A DNA stretch of 64,000 nt from Rhexocercosporidium sp. MPI-PUGE-AT-0058. Its lineage: Eukaryota > Ascomycota > Leotiomycetes > Helotiales. The notes beneath the pieces were generated by a model. The model ran no database searches. It was given only the letters and a program-made list of their open reading frames with translations, and was not told where the DNA came from. Location: the NCBI GenBank assembly GCA_020746875.1, contig JAGTJL010000004.1, forward strand, positions 2,542,001 to 2,606,000, read 5' to 3'. The position numbers were made by a program, and so were the translations under genes. Shown piece after piece: positions 58,276-64,000 of the stretch (position 1 is the stretch's first letter; every line of letters starts with the position of its first letter).

Positions 58276-58468
58276 ACGGCCAAATTTGACATGGGGTACT
58301 ACTTGCAGGTGAACAAGGATTCCTTTTTCCCACCTCATTTACTCTTTTCGTGTATTGGACGATCAGCATCTTTGCACAGCTCTACCACAATACGCGCTGG
58401 TTCAACCTTGAGGTCCTCGGTCCGAGGATACTGAGATATGTGTTCTATGCAGTCAGCAATATGGTCCC

Positions 58469-58858
58469 GCTAGAACCTCATCAACTGCCTTTTCTAGCAT
58501 AGAACACCATTCCATGTACATCATAGGAATTGGTTTCCTACCTTGCCATGTTGTGCAACGGCCTAATATGATTCGGGCGGCTCTGCAAGTTTGTACCCTC
58601 CCTACCCTTCTTTGTTTCCCACACCGCTCTGAGTAGGAATATGCAGGCGCGAGGATAAAGCTTGTGCTAGAACATCATCACCTGCCTTTTCCGGCATGGA
58701 TCACCATTCCATGTCCATCATGGTGATTCGTTTCCCACCTTGCCATGTTGTACAACGGCCTACTATCCTTCAGACTTCTCTCTAAATTCTTTCCGTCTCT
58801 TGGTCCTCTCCATTTATCACACCAGTCTCAGTGGGAATATGCAGGCGCGAGGATAAAG
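58469..58858. repeat. Tandem duplication of about 192 bp
   Basis: Copy 1 58469-58660 and copy 2 58666-58858. They share GCTAGAAC.TCATCA at the start, CACCATTCCATGT, CTACCTTGCCATGTTGT/CCACCTTGCCATGTTGT, CAACGGCCTA and a final AATATGCAGGCGCGAGGATAAAG. The middle has diverged. It lies between the precursor gene and gene E, so it may be promoter DNA that duplicated. No coding frame crosses both copies. Confidence 0.8.
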
Positions 58859-59258
58859 TCGCAGGTCAAGCTTATGCGGCAGCCTTGGGGTTATTGTCGG
58901 AGGATTTCAATGTCAGAAAGTGGCACAGATAGTAAGCAAGGCAGTTCCGATTCAACACGATGCAGACTTAGTAAAGATTGTCCTGTAACCATGCATTCGC
59001 GCCGTTCATTCTCCCAGATTGGATTGAAGCTTGTTTATCCTTATGATTATGCCCACTTTTGTAATCTTAGCCAAGTCATTGGGGGCTTCGAAGTAATTGT
59101 TGAAAAATACGCCTGTCAAGTTTCGGGGTTTATGATGCCCGCTGTTTTAAGTCCTTCTACCTTGCTTCCTGAATTACTTCCCATCCCATATCACAAGTTC
59201 AGAAAGTCGATTTAAGAGTTTTGTCTACGAAAGCTTTGAAATCCCCCTCCTTCACGAA
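58859..59258. other. Intergenic, no gene seen
   Basis: Upstream of UstYa-like gene E. An open frame through here starts inside the repeat and has no recognisable content. Confidence 0.4.
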
Positions 59259-60060
59259 ATGAAGTACAGCCAACTGCCAGAGTCAGATTCGGAGAAAAGT
59301 AGTGAATCCGAATGGCCGCCGGCTCCTCAAAGTCGGCAACACAATGTACCTTTTCTCCTGCAGATGGGCATCTTCGTGCTCTTGCTGATCAGCAATGTGG
59401 GCTGGATATTGACGCTATGGTCTATACCACCAAGACCCGTGGGTATCGATGAGTGTACGCAGGCTAGCCCTCTCATACATGCGCACGACTTGCTAAGATA
59501 TTTGTCCAGATCCGCCTCACAAGACTATTCATACCGCAGTGTTTCAAGACACGACCTATGGCGGTATGGACGCGAAGAAGCCGCAAGCAGACTTTCTTTG
59601 GAGAGGTCTCTTCCCTTGTACGTTACTGATCACTGTAGTTCTACCAAGTATGTTGACTGACGTGCAATCCGAAGCTGGCAATGGCTTGGTATCAGTAAGC
59701 AAGTCCGACCGTGAAGCGCATGGTCTTTCAGAAACATGGCCCGATCCCGACACGCCTGGGAATGGCCTCTTCTTCATGGCCGGGTATCATAATTTGCACT
59801 GTTTGGCAAAGATTCGAACCTCGGTCTTTGAATCTCAAGCGCAGAAGAACCAGAGCGAGCCATGGGCGCATGTTATACACTGTATCGATCAGATCCGGCA
59901 GACGATTATGTGCAATATTGACACGACATTGGTGCCCATGAGCGGGCCCAAGGAGTTTATAGATGGGCACTATCATGTCTGTAAAGATTACCGCGATGTA
60001 TTTGACTGGGCAAGTCAACACCGACCTGTGGTCGCGCCTGAGGACGAGGAAGCAGAATAG
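59259..60060 (+). CDS. UstYa-like oxidase (DUF3328), gene E
   Basis: Exon 1 59259-59454 and exon 2 59510-60060, with a 55-nt intron (GTACGC...GTCCAG); 248 residues. TM at about 34-54 (MGIFVLLLISNVGWILTLWS). Motifs: HNLHC (159-163) followed by LAKIR, and HCIDQIRQTIMC (189-200) with NIDTTLVPM. The end is CKDYRDVFDWASQ. The ..GPPS..D.AW.. segment before the first motif is weakly conserved here (GGMDAKKPQADFLWRGLFP). The intron was chosen because it is the only GT-AG pair in this stretch that joins the two frames in phase; the alternative is a frameshift. Confidence 0.83.
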
Positions 60061-60120
60061 ATGAATATATGCCACAATACCATGTATTTGTTTCTTCACT
60101 GTTGTCTAACGTACACATTG

Positions 60121-61018
60121 CTATGCAGCGCTCGGGTGGCGCAAATTCGCCTTGTCATCTGGGTTGAATGACCGCTCAGAGGCCCATTCTTCGATACTCT
60201 CCCAATTCACACACTCATGCTGGCCACGAAAGTTAGGCTTAGGCTCGAGACTATCATTCACCCACCGAAACCCCATCATCGCCGTGTCCGCATTGCACAT
60301 CAGGTTCTGCCTAATACTATCAATGCAGTGATCCACGTGAGTTGGAGTCCATGACTGAACATCGTCGTAAATATCCTATTTGGCACGTCAACTACAGAAG
60401 TGAAACGAATTGGCCTGCTACGGTGTACTCCCACCTTGTATATGTAATGGCGAATGTACTTAAGGCAGTGCAGTTGATGGTACACATCCAGGATCGCGTA
60501 ATACTTGCCAGAACCATCATTCAGCGGAATAGACTCAACTCCTGCCTTCTCGAGATCCTCTGCGGATACACGTACGTTGGCATTCATCAGAAGTCGACTC
60601 CATGCCTCGTCGAGTTCCGGGCTGGGTGGTCCTTTCAAAGGATTTCCGTGCAGGACGGAGACATCGATGGTCTTCTTTTCTTTGACGATGGCATCCCTTA
60701 CAGGTGCTAGTCTTAATCAGCAAGTGCCCTTACACGTAGTTGTACTCAGTCTCGCGTACTATAGATGAGTTTCCCAGCTGAATGAGACTCGGTCAGACAG
60801 ACCGAGTCCTTCACAAGAGATACCAAGGCCAGGGAGTAAATGGCAAGGAAGGCAAGGAATCCAGGAAGTGCAATGATCCGTCGCGAACACCACTGTCTTC
60901 TTCGTGCGCGTCTCAGTTCGACATGGTCGTTGAAGTCATTCTGAGAGCTGGAGCCAGACAACAGTTTCTCGGATGCTTCTTGTTGCGATTCAGACTCGGA
61001 TGGGTGATAGCTGTCCAT
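60121..61018 (-). CDS. UstYa-like oxidase (DUF3328), gene F
   Basis: Three exons: 61018-60760, 60706-60435, 60354-60121; GT-AG, in phase; 254 residues. N-terminus MDSYHPSESESQQEASEKLL, TM at 48-69 (IIALPGFLAFLAIYSLALVS). KGPPSPELDEAWSRLL is the family block before the first motif; HQLHC (163-167) then LKYIR; HVDHCIDSIRQNLMC (184-197) then NADTAMMGFRWV; PNFRGQHECVNWESIEEW near the end. Convergent with gene E: the two stops are 60 bp apart. Same expected role, oxidative ring formation on the precursor core. Confidence 0.88.
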
Positions 61019-61581
61019 TTTGGGCTGATCAGGTAGGTAGGTGGGTGTACAAGTTGTTGTCCGTCAAGATGAACTATGAAGGCCGAACGAGCAACACTCA
61101 AGGCTCACGCAATCAAACTGGAAGCGGCAAGTTACCGCTCGTCGACACTTTTACAGTGAAAGTGCCAACTACAAAAGCATTAGAGCCTAATGGGTTAATA
61201 GATAATGTAATGCATTGGCTTATCATGTGGGGATTCAATCCTGGTGGGGCTGATTTTCGAATTAAGACTAGACTGGCAGAACCCACATGCACGGTTGGGA
61301 CCGGACATGTAAGAAACAGAAAATGTACAAGTACATATCACATGCATATTACAAGTATTAAGGCTGACTCTCGCCAAGACGCTAACGCACACGCGCTTAC
61401 CAGCTACGTCGTATCAAGAAGGAGGATCAGTCACCGCGGGACATCCTTGAAGGACGAAAAGTAGGGTGTCCGGATGTTGCTCGTCACTACGCCGTGCTGT
61501 CTGGGCTGCGGCCGCCCCGAAGCATATACGCATTTTGGGTGTATATTGTTCATCTTTCATTGACGGGGCAATAGCATCACC
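61019..61581. other. Intergenic, no gene seen
   Basis: Divergent region between gene F and the carboxypeptidase gene. Confidence 0.4.
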
Positions 61582-63856
61582 ATGACTGCCATGCCTTGCT
61601 CTTCAGTGTATGGGCTAGTTTGTGGTTTCCTTTTGATTCTATTAAATCTGAGTCCTGTCCTGACACTCTCCCTGAGACTTCGAGATGACATTCGTGTTGA
61701 CTCAAAGCCAGTCTCGCTGTGTGAGGAAACGCCGGGTGTTGAGAGCCATTCTGGATACATTCGACTACAGTCTGGGGTTCTGAAAGAGTATGGCATCGAT
61801 TCCGCTCAGGATTATCCGGTCAACATCTTCTTCTGGTACTTCCAGAACCGGAAGAAGAGGACTGATTCACCACTGACAGTATATTGTGAGTGTATAAATG
61901 AAGAGATCTGAATAGTGCGCTTACCATCCGCAGTTATGGGCGGACCAGGTGCTTCCAGTTGTAAGACTTGCGACATGTTTATGACTTTAAGATCGTAACT
62001 CATCTCCTTCGCAGTAATGTCCTTGTTCCGTGAAAACGGACCATGCCGAGTCAATTCGGACAGTAACAGCACCTCTAATAATCGATTTTCTTGGAATGAA
62101 TATTCAGATATCCTTTATATTGACCAGCCCGTACAAACAGGTAAGCAATGTCTTCCACTTTGCAGAGCGTTGGCATTGACCTGATTCAAGGCTTCAGCTA
62201 CGATTTCGCTGAACCCGGTGTTCTTAATGCCGATGACGATCTGGTGTTGGACAGCAATTCAAGAGAGGCCCCAGCAGGACTCGCGTCTGGATCGCGACGA
62301 GGATTCTTTTCAAGCCAGAATCCGCGCAACACCGTGAATAGCACACAAGCGGTGGCTCGCAGCACATGGTTCTTTCTCCAAGTGTGGATGCAGAAGTTCG
62401 GCAAAAGGGAGTCTTCGAATAACAAGGTACGATCATAACAAGCAATCTTTTTAAAGAAGCGCTTTCTCACAACATCTAGATAAATTTCTGGACGTCTTCG
62501 TATGGCGGCCATTTCGTCCCAAAGCTCATCCAATACACGTTGGCTCAAAACGAACGTCACAGTCAAGGTAAGCTGGACCAAGAGCAGTTTATCCCACTGA
62601 CCATCGGAGTTCTGGGCATGACCAACGCATGTATCGATGGTCCCACCCAGCTTCCTTACTACCCCGAAATGGCGCTCAAGAACAATTACAGCGTTCCCCT
62701 CACGGACCAAGCGGGTTATCTGAAAGCCATACATAACTTCAAGAAAAGCGACGGCTGCCTTGCAAAGATCCAAGCCTGCCGAAATGCTTCTATAGCTGCT
62801 GGCCATAACCTAAGCGTCGCAAGCAATGTCGACGACGTTTGTCGTGATGCCAACCAATACTGCGGCAAGCATGTTGCCAGCGTCGCCACGGGTAGAAGCT
62901 ATTTCGATATTGCGTACCCAGAAAATCTCCTTGCCAATCCCCTCTCTGAGACATATCTTGGGTACCTAAACCAGAAACACGTCCAAGAAGCCCTCGGTGT
63001 GCCTGTGAACTTTTCCGCCAACGCACCAGTGGTTGCCCAGGCGTTTTCCTTGACAGGCGATAACGTCAAAGGGGGGTCTCTCGAGGCTCTCGCAAGTATA
63101 ATGGACGCTGGAGTGCCCGTGACCATGGTATACGGAGATCGAGACTTTGCCTGCAATTGTAAGAAATAAGCAACGTGTAGACCTCACCACCAGTAATCGG
63201 ACACTAACTATTCTCGCACAGGGCTCGGCGGCGAAGCCGTCTCGCACGCCATCCCCTTTAGTCATTCTCACGTCTTCTCGTCCGCCGGCATTACCGATAT
63301 CTCACTCCCAGGTTACCCCGTGGGCGCACAAGTTCGGCAGGCAGGTAACCTATCTTTCATCAGAGTGTACTCCGCCAGCCACAACGTGGGGCTGCAGCAA
63401 CCCCAGCTGGCACAAACAATCTTCCAGCGCGCCATAACCGGGCTCGATATCGCTTCCGGAACCGTTCCAGCCTCCGGGTATAAAACCGAACACATGTACA
63501 AACATTGGGAGCACTCGGGCGAGTCCCCGCCCTTTCCGCTTGAGGGCGCGTGCTACACGTGGAATTTGGGACTCTGTAGTGACAGGCTACGGATGCTATA
63601 TCTAGAGGGAAAGGCATTGGTGCAGGACTATTTTGTTGTGGAGGATGATAAAGGGCGATGTGTGCCGAACCCGGTAAGGCCGTGTGCGAGGAGGGAGGGG
63701 TGGAGGGGAAAGGAGTTGAGTAAGACGGTAGTTGGTGTCACTGTTGAGAGACAGAGGATGGTTCTGGGTGATTTGAGGAGTATTGTGATGCTCTTGACAC
63801 TGTTTTCGGCTTGCGTAGGATGCGTTGCTTGCCTGCACACCTTTTTGTTCACCTGA
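61582..63856 (+). CDS. S10 serine carboxypeptidase, secreted, probably membrane-anchored
   Basis: Six exons: 61582-61885, 61934-61960, 62015-62140, about 62480 for the start of exon 5 after 62191-62426, ending 63158, and 63222-63856; protein about 668 residues. Signal peptide VYGLVCGFLLILLNLSPVLT. S10 landmarks: GGPGASS (family GGPG.SS), FRENGPCRV, FSWNEYSDILYIDQPVQTGF, the nucleophile in FWTSSYGGHFVPKL, YGDRDFACNWLG (Asp) and YSASHNVGLQQPQ (His). The Glu that normally precedes the catalytic Ser (ESYGG) is Ser here, which may change C-terminal specificity. A hydrophobic segment at the very end (IVMLLTLFSACVGCVACLHT) could be a TM or a GPI signal. It could trim Lys/Arg or Asp after Kex2 cleavage of the neighbouring precursor; that role is inferred from position. 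Confidence 0.88.
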
Positions 63857-64000
63857 ATAATAAAATCAACATTCAGGTCTTGAGCTCATATTCATTCTAA
63901 GAATCGCATTTGTCATAGCTACTGCCTTTTTCTTCAAATTTGTTTGATTTCCATTCTACTCAGCTTTAATGCATCTTCTTGAAAGTGCTCGGTTCCTGAG
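63857..64000. other. Right edge, no gene seen
   Basis: 3' flank of the carboxypeptidase gene. The cluster may continue beyond. Confidence 0.4.

Noticed and set aside
58745..59215. 156-codon frame before gene E
   Set aside because: Starts inside the tandem duplication, has no recognisable domain or signal peptide and no splice support.

Overview
The window reads as nuclear DNA of a filamentous ascomycete (Pezizomycotina). Genes carry short GT-AG introns of about 45-80 nt. The set includes a fused TRP5-type tryptophan synthase, Rxt3, CLN3/BTN1, 2EXR-domain proteins and UstYa/DUF3328 proteins. The transposons show heavy C-to-T and G-to-A decay typical of repeat-induced point mutation (RIP). A leotiomycete would fit, but that is inference and cannot be fixed without a search.

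Layout. (1) 1-0.9 kb: the end of an unrecognised spliced gene. (2) 0.9-13.9 kb: an AT-rich nested transposon block. A hAT element (899-13934, 8-bp target duplication) carries a complete but dead Ty3/gypsy chromodomain-type LTR retrotransposon (2219-9875, 5-bp target duplication) and a Fot1/pogo element (10924-12746, TA duplication). (3) 14.5-19.3 kb: housekeeping genes, namely a GNAT acetyltransferase, tryptophan synthase, and the divergently transcribed SDH assembly factor SDHAF4/Sdh8. (4) 19.6-29.5 kb: decayed 2EXR-domain relics around one intact 11-exon LaeA/UMTA-type methyltransferase; one relic is split by a 455-bp inverted-repeat element. (5) 31.4-38.2 kb: CLN3/BTN1 and the Rpd3L subunit Rxt3, the latter with a homopolymer frameshift. 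(6) 39.0-44.7 kb: a MAL-type MFS sugar transporter and a PL26-like exo-rhamnogalacturonan lyase in divergent orientation, a plausible pectin-use pair. (7) 45.7-49.3 kb: an intact 2EXR gene, a Tc1/mariner relic and a second GNAT. (8) 50.0-63.9 kb: a compact secondary-metabolite locus.

The last region is the most interesting. It looks like an undescribed dikaritin-type RiPP (ribosomally made, post-translationally modified peptide) gene cluster. At its centre (57498-58085, minus) is a 195-residue secreted precursor with six identical copies of YVHGSYGYDKR, each ending in a Kex2-type KR site and separated by acidic spacers of two kinds. Six UstYa-like oxidase genes surround it, each with one HxxHC motif and one HC...C motif. 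A secreted, apparently membrane-anchored S10 serine carboxypeptidase lies at the right edge. The expected logic is secretion, KR cleavage, basic-residue trimming, and UstYa-type oxidative cross-linking of the Tyr/His-rich core. No tyrosinase, P450 or dedicated transporter lies next to it in the window, so the cluster may continue past 64 kb.
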